Shown: positions 7,887 through 15,975 of the stretch, piece after piece
How the letters are laid out: each line of letters starts with the position of its first letter
Position numbering within the stretch: position 1 is the first letter of the stretch
From: a virus
IMG/VR virus record: IMGVR_UViG_3300006871_000024
Coordinates: 1-22,827 of that record
Strand: one strand, 5' to 3'
Length of the DNA stretch: 22,827 nt
The notes under the pieces: model-generated
The model's database searches: none
What the model saw: only the letters and a program-made list of their open reading frames with translations
What the model was told of the DNA's origin: nothing
Made by a program: the position numbers and the translations under genes

Positions 7887-8101
7887 TGCAGTGGGGAACT
7901 ATTGCAGGAATGATCACAGCAGCAGCTACATTGGTTACGGCGATTGGAGGACTGCTGTTGGCTATAAAAGTAATCATGCCAACGCATAAGATAGTTAATC
8001 AGCAACGAACGGACATGCTTCGATTTCAAACGGTCTTGATTAACACCCTTTCAGAGCACGGAATTGCTATACCTGAAGATCAAAGTAAGCTAGATATATA
8101 A
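7886..8101 (+). CDS. small membrane-anchored protein
   Basis: ATG 7886 shares its A with the preceding stop (TAATG), giving 71 residues. A GTG at 7880 would add two. An N-terminal hydrophobic helix (about 5-30, GTIAGMITAAATLVTAIGG onward) is followed by a polar helix (HKIVNQQRTDMLRFQTVLINTL) and a short tail. This topology is common among phage membrane proteins of unknown role. It is the last of the three cassette genes. The next gene, the head-tail connector, begins after a strong SD. Confidence 0.75.
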   Translation: MQWGTIAGMITAAATLVTAIGGLLLAIKVIMPTHKIVNQQRTDMLRFQTVLINTLSEHGIAIPEDQSKLDI

Positions 8102-8115
8102 AGAGAGGAGGAAAG

Positions 8116-8766
8116 ATGTGGGAGCCAGATTATGTGACCCTAGCACAGATGAAAGTCTACTTAGGAATTGAAACGTTAGACACGGCGGATGACATCGCAA
8201 TTGGGTATGACATTACCGCTGGTTCTCGTTCCGTAGATTTGGTGTGCAGCACCCTTCATAATGGATTAGGAGCTAAACGCCAGTTTGGTTTAGTGGATTC
8301 TGCCGAAGCACGATATTATACGCCACGGTGGGACTCCAAACTTCTTGCTTGGGTGGTTGAAATTGATGATCTCTCCGCTACTACTGGTCTAGCTATACAA
8401 GTAGCTCCCGGCAACACCCGGAGTTACACAGAGACTATTACTGATTATATTCCTAGGCCAATGAATGCACTTGTTCATAAACGAGTGTACACACAGCTTT
8501 TGATTAATAACACGTCAAGTGTCCAGCCTGACTATTTTGAAGATTCCGTCAAGATCACTTCTGATAAATGGGGGTGGGCTGCTGTTCCCTCTGTGGTTAT
8601 TAGAGCTACCTTTATTCAAACACACCGAATTAACAAGCGTCGTACAAGTCCCTTAGGTAAATCTGGCTCTCCGCAGAAGGGTACACAACAGCAGTTGTTA
8701 GAAGATATTGATCCTGATGTAGTTGAGATGCTTAAGAGTTATGTAAAATTGGGACGGACGCCGTGA
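8116..8766 (+). CDS. head-tail connector (gp6-like adaptor)
   Basis: This 216-residue protein is predicted to bind beneath the portal and form the adaptor ring. The N-terminal region (YVTLAQMKVYLGIETLDTAD, then DDIAIGYDITAGSRSVDLVC) matches the helical start of gp6/gp15-like adaptors, where a DDxxI segment precedes a helix bundle. The middle carries beta-hairpins (AEARYYTPRWDSKLLAWVVEIDDL), and the end is helical (PDVVEMLKSYVKLGR). The SD AGGAGGAAAG is near optimal. The next gene starts by overlapping this stop (GTGA), which fits connector and neck proteins made together. Confidence 0.8.
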   Translation: MWEPDYVTLAQMKVYLGIETLDTADDIAIGYDITAGSRSVDLVCSTLHNGLGAKRQFGLVDSAEARYYTPRWDSKLLAWVVEIDDLSATTGLAIQVAPGNTRSYTETITDYIPRPMNALVHKRVYTQLLINNTSSVQPDYFEDSVKITSDKWGWAAVPSVVIRATFIQTHRINKRRTSPLGKSGSPQKGTQQQLLEDIDPDVVEMLKSYVKLGRTP

Positions 8767-9182
8767 TCATCGAAAATGTAATGGACGAGATTGGAACTCA
8801 ATTAGACACTATTTCAGGATTACGAGTTAAGCCTTATGAGGCAGACGAAATCGCGGTTCCTGCTGCGCTAGTGAGCTTGCCAGGACTTATTGATTATCAG
8901 ACTACTTTCGGTCCAGGGTTTTGTAGATTTGGAATTGAGATCACAGTCTTGGTGTCTAAAGTGGATGACCGTATTAGACGCAAGCAGATTGCTCCTTATG
9001 GAGATACCACAGGGGCTAAATCGATCCGCTATGCCCTCGAATCTAAGGCCAGTTGGAATTCATTTGATAGTTTGGAAGTCCAAAATGGACGGTTCACGGT
9101 TGTTGGGATAGCCGACGATGCGGGGGGAAGTAATAACTATCTTGGTTTTGTTGTGCTAGTGGATATTCTCGCTCGAACGTAG
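8763..9182 (+). CDS. tail terminator / neck protein
   Basis: This 139-residue protein starts with a GTG that overlaps the connector stop by four bases. The N-terminal helix (NVMDEIGTQLDTISGLRVKPYEAD) followed by VPAALVSLPGLIDYQTTFGPGF, and a C-terminal FTVVGIADDAGGSNNYLGFVVLVDI strand pattern, match tail-completion proteins of actinophages that cap the tube and join it to the head. The position between connector and tail tube agrees. Confidence 0.75.
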   Translation: MIIENVMDEIGTQLDTISGLRVKPYEADEIAVPAALVSLPGLIDYQTTFGPGFCRFGIEITVLVSKVDDRIRRKQIAPYGDTTGAKSIRYALESKASWNSFDSLEVQNGRFTVVGIADDAGGSNNYLGFVVLVDILART

Positions 9183-9191
9183 GAGAAGGAA

Positions 9192-9599
9192 ATGGCAGGA
9201 AACCACAGTCGTTTAACAGTTGTTAAGATTGATGCGGTTGACATCTCTGCTTATACAAATACGGCGGAAATGTCTGATGAAACCGATATGAATGAAACCA
9301 CCTGTTTTGGTGCCGTTCGTAAAGCTTATGCCGCTGGTCTGGGAGACGGCACTTTCACAATCGGTGGGGTACATGACAACGGCGCCACTGGGCCAAGGAA
9401 AAAGCTTAAGGCAGTCAAGGCTGGACTTGTAGCTGTTGTTTTTCTTTACCAACCGAACGGAACAGGAACAGGTAAGCAGCAATCATCGGTGAGTGTGTTT
9501 GTTAAATCCTATGTGGACACATCAGCAGTCCAGGATGTAGTGCGGTGGAAAGCAGTTTTGCAAATGACGGGTGCGTTGGACGAAACAGATCAGACGTAA
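9192..9599 (+). CDS. major tail tube protein
   Basis: This 135-residue beta-rich protein begins MAGNHSRLTVVKIDAVDISAYTN. The conserved-looking stretch TAEMSDETDMNETTCFGA is followed by FTIGGVHDNGATGPRKKL, a pattern of short siphoviral tube proteins that stack into hexameric rings. The strong SD AGGAGAAGGAAATGG precedes the start, as expected for a highly made subunit. It lies between the tail terminator and the tail chaperone, the normal place. Length is short for the family but within range for small siphoviruses. Confidence 0.8.
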   Translation: MAGNHSRLTVVKIDAVDISAYTNTAEMSDETDMNETTCFGAVRKAYAAGLGDGTFTIGGVHDNGATGPRKKLKAVKAGLVAVVFLYQPNGTGTGKQQSSVSVFVKSYVDTSAVQDVVRWKAVLQMTGALDETDQT

Positions 9600-9616
9600 T
9601 CTAAGAGGAGAAGGAA

Positions 9617-9973
9617 ATGGTTAAGAAGAATGATCTTGATATCGCGACGATTGAAGAGATCGTCCAAAATCAATCCGAAGTAGAGGAAGTGCCCTTCCAA
9701 TTAAAAAGTGGTAAGTGGGTAGTCGTTAAGCCATTAAATCGAAAGCAAGCTCTTCGATTCCGCCGAGTCAAAATGGCTCGTGATGTGTTCGAACAAAAAT
9801 TAGTCTCCATGGCGTTAGTAGATCCCAAAATGACTGCTGCGCAAGTAAGCGCGTGGCAGGAAATTGATAAAGCTGATGGAGACCTCAGGGGAATTACAGA
9901 TTTGATTGTTGAAATCTCCGGGATGAAGGAAATGACGGAGGGGGCAAAGAACGGAACCAAAAGTAACGATTAA
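9617..9973 (+). CDS. tail assembly chaperone, short form (gpG-like)
   Basis: This 118-residue protein starts after the same SD context as the tail tube. The N-terminal acidic part and the VPFQLKSGKWVVVKPLNRKQALRFRRVK segment match tail assembly chaperones that coat the tape measure during tube polymerisation. The C-terminus (EGAKNGTKSND) overlaps a second open frame that continues to 10175 without its own credible start. The two products of the gene are therefore probably made by programmed frameshifting. Confidence 0.8.
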   Translation: MVKKNDLDIATIEEIVQNQSEVEEVPFQLKSGKWVVVKPLNRKQALRFRRVKMARDVFEQKLVSMALVDPKMTAAQVSAWQEIDKADGDLRGITDLIVEISGMKEMTEGAKNGTKSND

Positions 9974-10175
9974 GCTTGGCACTGCTGTCTATTACTGGTT
10001 CGAGAATTATCCGGGGGCTGAGTTAGAACACTACATTTGCCAGAAACTAGGGTGGAAGTCAGTTAGCAAAATGCGAGCCGGTATGAGTAACTTTGAGTAC
10101 ATGCGCTGGTGTATCTATTATGGACGGATCGCTCAGCGTGTCGAATTGGCTAATAAGGAAGCTAGGTCAAAGTAA
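9617..10175 (+). CDS. tail assembly chaperone, long form (gpGT-like, by +1/-2 frameshift)
   Basis: A second frame is open from 9936 to the TAA at 10173-10175. Its product, from VTIKLGTAVYYWFENYPGAE to MSNFEYMRWCIYYGRIAQRV, has the aromatic FEYMRW signature typical of the T part of lambda-like chaperones. The 0 frame (stop 9971-9973) and this frame differ by +1 (equivalently -2), and there is no SD-supported start in the second frame. The overlap 9936-9971 contains the GGGGGCAAAG run (9940-9949) and an AAAA run (9959-9962). Either allows P-site tRNA re-pairing in the +1 direction. The fused product would be about 185 residues. The long form's TAA overlaps the next gene's ATG (TAATG). Confidence 0.75.
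9938..9964 (+). promoter_or_regulatory. candidate frameshift slip sites in the chaperone gene
   Basis: In the 0 frame the codons read GAG GGG GCA AAG ... ACC AAA AGT. At GGG followed by G (9941-9944) and at AAA followed by A (9959-9962), the P-site tRNA can re-pair perfectly one base forward, entering the frame of the chaperone's second part. The five-G run with CAA also resembles the GGGGGCGA site I recall as used by phage Mu for a -2 shift. Sequence alone does not decide between them. Confidence 0.5.
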
Positions 10176-10576
10176 TGGATATTGATATTGGCGTAGAAGG
10201 GATGAACGAAGTCAACCGTGCTTTACAACGGCTTAATGATTCTATTCCTGCTGGAACACAGAACATTGCCTTGCTAGCCGCCGGTATAACGATTGATTCT
10301 GCTAAGCCTACCATTCCTAAGGTGACAGGAAAGACTTACCAATCGTTGCAGCACTATCTAACAGCCACCGGAGCAGTTGCCGAAGGCGGGTCCACAGTGG
10401 AGCATTACCGTTGGCTGGAGCTAGGCGGATTGTCTGGTCGGAAGCTCTCCAATAGACGTGACGTGGTGACAGATGGCCGTTATATCTACCCTGGCTATGT
10501 GAGAAAGCAAGCCGCAATTCAGGACATGATGGGAGTAGAGCTAGGTAAGCTTGTTGGTAAGTCTGGACTTTCTTAG
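10175..10576 (+). CDS. HK97 gp10-like protein (neck/tail component)
   Basis: This 133-residue protein carries the usual HK97 gp10-like plan: an N-terminal helix (GVEGMNEVNRALQRLNDSI), a helix with AAGITIDSAKPTIPKVTGKTYQSL, a beta part with EHYRWLELGG, and a C-terminal RYIYPGYVRKQAAIQDMMGVELGKL. These proteins sit at the neck or tail completion site. Placement after the tail chaperone and before the tape measure is less usual than the common place near the connector, and this is noted under findings. The start ATG overlaps the upstream TAA (TAATG). Confidence 0.65.
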   Translation: MDIDIGVEGMNEVNRALQRLNDSIPAGTQNIALLAAGITIDSAKPTIPKVTGKTYQSLQHYLTATGAVAEGGSTVEHYRWLELGGLSGRKLSNRRDVVTDGRYIYPGYVRKQAAIQDMMGVELGKLVGKSGLS

Positions 10577-10584
10577 GAGGTGAA

Positions 10585-11550
10585 ATGGGACCTACTGTCT
10601 CACTTGAATTCAAAGCGGATAATGCTGACTTGATGAGAGCAGTTGATCAGGCTTCAGATGGTATCGAAGAAATGGCTGATCAGGTTGGCAAGAGCACACG
10701 CGATATCCGTAGCCATGCCAAGGCATTTGATGCAATGGGGGAGAAGACAGATGCCGCCGAGAGCAAATTCACCGGATTTAAGGACGTACTAGATGGCGGT
10801 AAGAGCGCGCTTGAAGCGTGGGGTGATGAAAGCTTGTCCACAACGGACAAGTTGATTGCGTTTGGTCAAGCAGGCGCGGATATGGCGGGTGGTCTAACCG
10901 ACTTCCTCATTCCTGCAATTAGCAGTATGGCCACTCTGCTACGTGGTGGACTGGCTAGTGCCATGACATTCGTTGCTGCTCACCCGTTGATGATTGTGTT
11001 AATTGCTTTAGCTGCTGTATTCGTTCTGCTATGGATGAATTCGGAGAAGTTCAGAGACATTGTTATCGGAGTGTTCAACACCGTCGGTAGTTTTATTAAG
11101 GACACTTTTGGAGGTGCTATTAATTGGGTTAAAGATGCATGGAATACGATGGTTAGTTGGTTTAGTAGCTTGCCTCAAAAGATTGGCGCCGCTTTTGGTG
11201 CTCTAGGTGGAATTGTTGGTGATGTGTTCAAGGGTGCTCTTAATCTGGTAATTGGATATATTAACTGGTGGGTTGATCGGATTAACAACTTGATTTATGG
11301 AATCAATCTGATTAATCCATTCAGCGATATTCCAAACGTCCCGCACATTCCCCGCCTCCACACAGGAGTGGCCACGGTGCCCGGAGCACCCGGTACAGAA
11401 ACCCTTGCCCTTCTCCAGGCAGGGGAACGGGTGTCTACTGCCTCAGAATCGTCTAATGGAAACACTATCTACGTAGCAGGAGATAGCCGCTCATGGCTTT
11501 ATCAAGCTATTAAGGAAGGAATTCGAACTAAGCAGTTGGTGATCAGATAA
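10585..11550 (+). CDS. tape measure protein, unusually short
   Basis: This 321-residue protein has the tape-measure layout. An N-terminal helical region (SLEFKADNADLMRAVDQASDGIEEM) is followed by a long helical stretch, a hydrophobic segment (about 130-151: VAAHPLMIVLIALAAVFVLL) and Trp/Phe/Gly-rich amphipathic repeats (GVFNTVGSFIKDTFGGAINW, then NTMVSWFSSLPQKIGAAFG). It ends with a Pro/Gly stretch (PRLHTGVATVPGAPGTETLA) seen in many actinophage tape measures. It lies between the chaperone/gp10 genes and the tail-tip gene. Tape measures usually have over 600 residues. At about 0.15 nm per residue this would set a tail of about 48 nm, which is inference. Confidence 0.85.
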   Translation: MGPTVSLEFKADNADLMRAVDQASDGIEEMADQVGKSTRDIRSHAKAFDAMGEKTDAAESKFTGFKDVLDGGKSALEAWGDESLSTTDKLIAFGQAGADMAGGLTDFLIPAISSMATLLRGGLASAMTFVAAHPLMIVLIALAAVFVLLWMNSEKFRDIVIGVFNTVGSFIKDTFGGAINWVKDAWNTMVSWFSSLPQKIGAAFGALGGIVGDVFKGALNLVIGYINWWVDRINNLIYGINLINPFSDIPNVPHIPRLHTGVATVPGAPGTETLALLQAGERVSTASESSNGNTIYVAGDSRSWLYQAIKEGIRTKQLVIR

Positions 11551-14500
11551 TGTCCATTCCTATTACGCCTAATGACCCTCGTGTTAGGATTTTCGCTACT
11601 GACACTTGGCACGATGTAACTTTGAAAGTGCGACAAGCCGACGGCGGTATGATTAGCATTCAGGTAGGAAACGAGGATGAAGCTTTAGGGGATGAGATTA
11701 ACCCCGGTATTTGCACATTGACTTTTGATAATAATGATGGAACATTCACGCCTAATAATCCACATTCGTTGTTTTACCCGGACCTAGAAGTCAACACACC
11801 CATTTGTGTTCTATTGGATGAGATTAGGGATTACTATTCTCGTATCGCGAGCAATACATGGGGAAACACGACAACAGGAGAGACCTACCAAACAAAAAGT
11901 ATTGGTGGCGCTATTAACGCTACTGATTACAGCACTGATGGGGCAGTAGGAACCCACTCCGTTCCCGCCACTTCTGCTTATCGTATGAGCTACTTAGGCA
12001 GCACTTCACGAGCGCCACTAGCTTACAACGTTGTGCAAAAAATTCGTTATACACCAACTTTTAGTGATGTAACCGGGGGGAATATCGAGCCAGCAAACCT
12101 TCTATGTAGACTTCTTTCTGACACACAATATTATAATCTTCGGGCTGAGGTCACCACAGCAGAAGCTATTACATTGAAGATTATGAAGGATGCTTCTACC
12201 ACCCTGGCGGGACCAATTACAATACCAGGAATTACCCATACAATCGGACAACCTATCTGGTTTGCATTTGGAGCTTTCGATGATGGTCTATTTGCGACTG
12301 CTTGGCAAGGAGACGATATTGAGGACGAACCGACTGATTGGTTAGTTTCTGCGACAGACAGTAATTATGGTTATGGATGGTATGGTGTCCGATCGGGAGT
12401 GTCTAGCGGAAACAGCAACACCAAACCGATCCTATTTAACTATGATTATTACACGGTATATAATTCTGAATTCAATGGAGAGATTCCAGACTTTCCCCAA
12501 GAATTTAGCGATGATGGTCTGGACATGACTGTCCCAATTACGGCAGGCGGGGTGTTGCGCCGCCCGGCGGAAACCCCTAGCAAGCTAAAATCTTCCATGA
12601 GAAGGTTTTATGAGGTTACCGAGACGGACCTTAACAATCCTCCTGATTACTACTGGCCGCTAGATGAGGGGGAATTAGCTTCAGAAGGTGTGCCATCTAT
12701 TGGGACTCCAGAATCTGTATTCTTCTTTACGTTTGAGTTAAGCACGGACACTTCATCTGAAAAACACTTTGGGCAAGGCAAATTAGCTGCTTGGCTCCCT
12801 AATGGTGTGGAAATACTTGCAAATGGGGATTCCATTGAGCATTTAGTGGCTTATTTGTCGCCAGGTACTGCTAATTGTAATGGCGATTTTTGGACAATAC
12901 AGTGGGTACGGCGTGGTGGGGCGAAAACAGCCGATCATTTCTTTATGACAGGTGATTTAGATTCAGGAGTGACAATTGGGGGTGTTCCTCTTGATGCATT
13001 CGCTGTGACTTGTGATTCATTTGATGAAGAAATCACTATTAGTCCAGGACTATTGGAATCGGACGTTATAGTAGACACTACCACATTATCTTTTGACGTT
13101 TTTGACGGAGCAGCTCATCTTTTTCGTTGGCGAGCAAATGTAACCGGAGGGACTAACCTATTTTGGGAATTATTTGTTGATGATCACTCAATCGCTTCAG
13201 GTACTCTAATTGGGCATCCTTTCTTGCACAATATCGGTGCTCTACAGTACACAGTGGTTAATGGTGGGACTATTATCAGTCCCCTTCCTGCTACAGAAAA
13301 CACTACTTTTGCTCATGTAGCTCTGTACGTCACTCATGATTTTAATGATGGGAGTACAGCATTCGACAGGTTCAAGGGCTCGCCTGGTGAGACAGCGCAG
13401 GGCAGACAGCGCCGTATTTGCGCTGAAGAGGATTTCCCCTACTTCACTAACACAGACACAGGCGAGATAATGGGTCCACAATTCGAGGGATCCCTATTCG
13501 AACAATTCGAAGAGATATTACGGACCGACGGCGGAATGTTCCGAGAACTACTCAGTGCTCGTGCTATCGATTATGTTAGTTTGGAACAATTACGCACAAA
13601 GACAGTTGTGTTGACATTAGATATCGGTGCTGAAAATGTGGCTAAGGGGGGTTTCCGCCCTGTAAAGAACAGTCAACGTTTGAGGAATAAAATCACCGCG
13701 AAACGGCGTGGTGGGGGCGAATACACTTATGAGAAAACTACTGGTCGATTGGGTACCGCCGATCCGAAGAATGGGGGATCGGGAGTTTACGATGGGGGGG
13801 ACCTGAGTGTTAACCCAGAAACTGATCAGCAACTGATATCAATTGCACAACGAGAAGTCTCAGAAGGAACCGTAGAAAGTAATAGATATCCAGAAGTAGT
13901 TGTAGACATCATGTCAGACACAGTTAAAAATAATATGGCCTTGCGTCGTCAAATGCTCGATGTCTACATGTCCAGCCGCATCAAGCTCACTAACATGGAT
14001 GATTGGCATATTTACGATGATGCTGATTTGTTAGTGATCGGCCACAAGAGAATGATAACCCCCTTCTCACATATAATTTCATGGAATACAATTCCATTTG
14101 ACACACTCGATATTTTTCATGTGGAAACAGCAGGGTCCGTTTTAGCCACAAATTCTTCTACAATTGTAGATGCTATTGATAATGATGATACTGCACTTAA
14201 GGTAACTACGGTGGGAGAGTCATTATGGACAACCGCCGGAGGATCTCTACCTGTTCCAGTGCGGATTAATGGCGAAGATATGTCCGCCACTGCTATTTCA
14301 ACTCCTGCACCCTCATTTCGTTCTGTGGGCACTGCATCCCATGGAGATAATGCGACGACCACACCAGGGCTCCCCGCTGGACACACTACAAATGATTGTT
14401 TATTACTTTTCACAGTCATTAGAAATACAGCAGCCACCGCAAATGTTCCAAGTGGATATACGCAACTGATTTCGGGAGGTCATTACAAAGTTTGCGCAAA

Positions 14501-15008
14501 ACTCGATTCCGGTGCAGAGAGTGTTCCTAACTGCACTTATTCGGGTGGTGCAGTGGGAGACACTACTAGCTCGTTTATCATCGCAATGCCTAATTGTCCA
14601 TTAACGCAAACTGATAGTACTACACAGACTAACTCTAGCGCTCAGGATGTAGCCTACCCTGCATTGACAGTGACCAAGAGCAATACAATTGAAATTTGGT
14701 TGTTCTGGAAGCAGGATGATTACACTTCCGTGGCTGTTCCCGCTGGATTGACTGAAATTATTGAAGCCAGCACGACAACTGGGAGTGATCAATCTCTGTA
14801 CGCGGCATATCGCATTGTCACCCGTGCTGTGGATAGTGTGGCAGGGTCCTTTGTGGTCACTGGAGGTGCTTCCGCCATCAGCAAGGCAATTGTTCTTACA
14901 TTTAGCAACCCACAACAGATGACAGTCACTCGTTCAGTAAATGGAGTAGTTAGATCTCATGCGGCTGGTTCAGAAATCATAGTGGCACACCCTAAGGTCC
15001 TAGGATAG
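11550..15008 (+). CDS. large minor tail / tail-tip protein with LamG-like and inserted domains
   Basis: This 1152-residue protein starts TAATG-coupled to the tape measure. The N-terminus (SIPITPNDPRVRIFATDTWH, then TLTFDNNDGTFTPNNP at about 60-75) is typical of actinophage tail-tip proteins. Residues about 365-620 have a LamG/concanavalin-like character: YYWPLDEG start, several beta-strands, and TTFAHVALYVTHDF. Residues about 640-880 look like a tail-hub region (EEDFPYFTNTDTGEIMGPQF, then VVDIMSDTVKN). Near residue 905 the RINGEDMSATAIS motif is interrupted by about 206 residues (918-1123). The usual continuation MTVTRSVNGVVRSHAAG comes afterwards, which implies an inserted beta domain. Its role is probably receptor contact. 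Confidence 0.8.
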   Translation: MSIPITPNDPRVRIFATDTWHDVTLKVRQADGGMISIQVGNEDEALGDEINPGICTLTFDNNDGTFTPNNPHSLFYPDLEVNTPICVLLDEIRDYYSRIASNTWGNTTTGETYQTKSIGGAINATDYSTDGAVGTHSVPATSAYRMSYLGSTSRAPLAYNVVQKIRYTPTFSDVTGGNIEPANLLCRLLSDTQYYNLRAEVTTAEAITLKIMKDASTTLAGPITIPGITHTIGQPIWFAFGAFDDGLFATAWQGDDIEDEPTDWLVSATDSNYGYGWYGVRSGVSSGNSNTKPILFNYDYYTVYNSEFNGEIPDFPQEFSDDGLDMTVPITAGGVLRRPAETPSKLKSSMRRFYEVTETDLNNPPDYYWPLDEGELASEGVPSIGTPESVFFFTFELSTDTSSEKHFGQGKLAAWLPNGVEILANGDSIEHLVAYLSPGTANCNGDFWTIQWVRRGGAKTADHFFMTGDLDSGVTIGGVPLDAFAVTCDSFDEEITISPGLLESDVIVDTTTLSFDVFDGAAHLFRWRANVTGGTNLFWELFVDDHSIASGTLIGHPFLHNIGALQYTVVNGGTIISPLPATENTTFAHVALYVTHDFNDGSTAFDRFKGSPGETAQGRQRRICAEEDFPYFTNTDTGEIMGPQFEGSLFEQFEEILRTDGGMFRELLSARAIDYVSLEQLRTKTVVLTLDIGAENVAKGGFRPVKNSQRLRNKITAKRRGGGEYTYEKTTGRLGTADPKNGGSGVYDGGDLSVNPETDQQLISIAQREVSEGTVESNRYPEVVVDIMSDTVKNNMALRRQMLDVYMSSRIKLTNMDDWHIYDDADLLVIGHKRMITPFSHIISWNTIPFDTLDIFHVETAGSVLATNSSTIVDAIDNDDTALKVTTVGESLWTTAGGSLPVPVRINGEDMSATAISTPAPSFRSVGTASHGDNATTTPGLPAGHTTNDCLLLFTVIRNTAATANVPSGYTQLISGGHYKVCAKLDSGAESVPNCTYSGGAVGDTTSSFIIAMPNCPLTQTDSTTQTNSSAQDVAYPALTVTKSNTIEIWLFWKQDDYTSVAVPAGLTEIIEASTTTGSDQSLYAAYRIVTRAVDSVAGSFVVTGGASAISKAIVLTFSNPQQMTVTRSVNGVVRSHAAGSEIIVAHPKVLG

Positions 15009-15015
15009 GAATAAA

Positions 15016-15723
15016 ATGACTACTCCATTTGCAATTGGTGACCCCCTTCTAGCCGAACAACTGAATGACTTGACAATGGTTTTTGAAGTCCAAGTATTCA
15101 CCAGTGCAGGCACTTGGGTTAAACCGGCTGGATTGAGTCGCGCTCTCGTATTCGTGCAAGGGGCCGGTGCGGGCTCAGGCGGAATTGCAGCAACGGGTGT
15201 AGGTCAAACCTCCCTATCAGGTGGTGCTGGCGCAGGTGGGTTTGCACAAAAACTTCTACTAGCTTCTGCACTAGCCGCTAGTGAGACTGTAGACGTAGGT
15301 ACCGGGGGTGCCGGTGGCGCAGCAGGAGTGAACAATGGAACCAATGGAGGTAACTCTGTATTCGCAACAGGAAAAGCTTATGCAGTAACAGGAAATGGGG
15401 GTGTGGCGACTATTGGAGGCGGTGCCGGTGCGGGGTCGGGTACAGTAGCAGGCGGTATCGGTGGTACGGGCTCCGGTGGGGACTTCAATATGCAAGGTGG
15501 AAGTGGGGGCAATGGCATCTATTCTGCGAACATTCCTCTAGGCGTTCAATATGGTGGAGCAGGAAAGTTTAGCCGGCAAGTGAATGTGGATATTGCCGGT
15601 ACAGCAGCAGCAGGAAAATTGTACGGTGGTGGTGCTTCAGGAGCTTTCAATACCGCTTCATCGGGGACAAGGGCGGGGGCCGCTGGCGGAAACGGGATTG
15701 TAATCGTATTTAATTGCTACTGA
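15016..15723 (+). CDS. glycine-rich tail fibre / adhesin
   Basis: Of the 235 residues, about 30 at the N-terminus are ordinary (PFAIGDPLLAEQLNDL). Next comes FTSAGTWVKPAG, a recognisable strand at the start of phage glycine-rich fibre domains, followed by some 180 residues dominated by Gly, Ala, Ser and Thr with GGAGAGG-type repeats. It ends with the hydrophobic NGIVIVFNCY. Such repeats are known to form polyglycine II bundles in phage adhesins (for example T4-like gp38), so a host-recognition role is likely. It follows the tail-tip gene by seven bases. Confidence 0.75.
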   Translation: MTTPFAIGDPLLAEQLNDLTMVFEVQVFTSAGTWVKPAGLSRALVFVQGAGAGSGGIAATGVGQTSLSGGAGAGGFAQKLLLASALAASETVDVGTGGAGGAAGVNNGTNGGNSVFATGKAYAVTGNGGVATIGGGAGAGSGTVAGGIGGTGSGGDFNMQGGSGGNGIYSANIPLGVQYGGAGKFSRQVNVDIAGTAAAGKLYGGGASGAFNTASSGTRAGAAGGNGIVIVFNCY

Positions 15724-15732
15724 GGAGAGAAA

Positions 15733-15975
15733 ATGAGTAGAACTGCATTAATGACACAAACAATTTTCTTAGCAACGGTTATTATTCTTCTCTCAACAGC
15801 TAGCTTAGTTATTGGAGCGACCGATAATGCTACTCCTACAATTAAAACCGATTCCTATTGCACGAGAGTAGGTGATGATAATTGTGATGGTGTGATCATG
15901 TCTTACGAATCAGGCTGGAAATGTGTCCCACCTAATGGTGGTCCTCTATTGTGTGAGGTAGGAAATGACAAATAA
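15733..15975 (+). CDS. secreted or membrane-anchored small protein with four cysteines
   Basis: The N-terminal hydrophobic segment (residues about 8-29, TQTIFLATVIILL onward) reads as a signal peptide or anchor. It is followed by a short exported domain with four cysteines (C43, C51, C64, C74), which could form two disulfides. The SD is GAGGAGAGAAA. The C-terminal end overlaps the next gene by 11 bases. The position between the fibre and the lysin would fit a lysis accessory or a superinfection-exclusion lipoprotein-like protein. No lipobox is visible, and I do not recognise the family. Confidence 0.7.
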   Translation: MSRTALMTQTIFLATVIILLSTASLVIGATDNATPTIKTDSYCTRVGDDNCDGVIMSYESGWKCVPPNGGPLLCEVGNDK

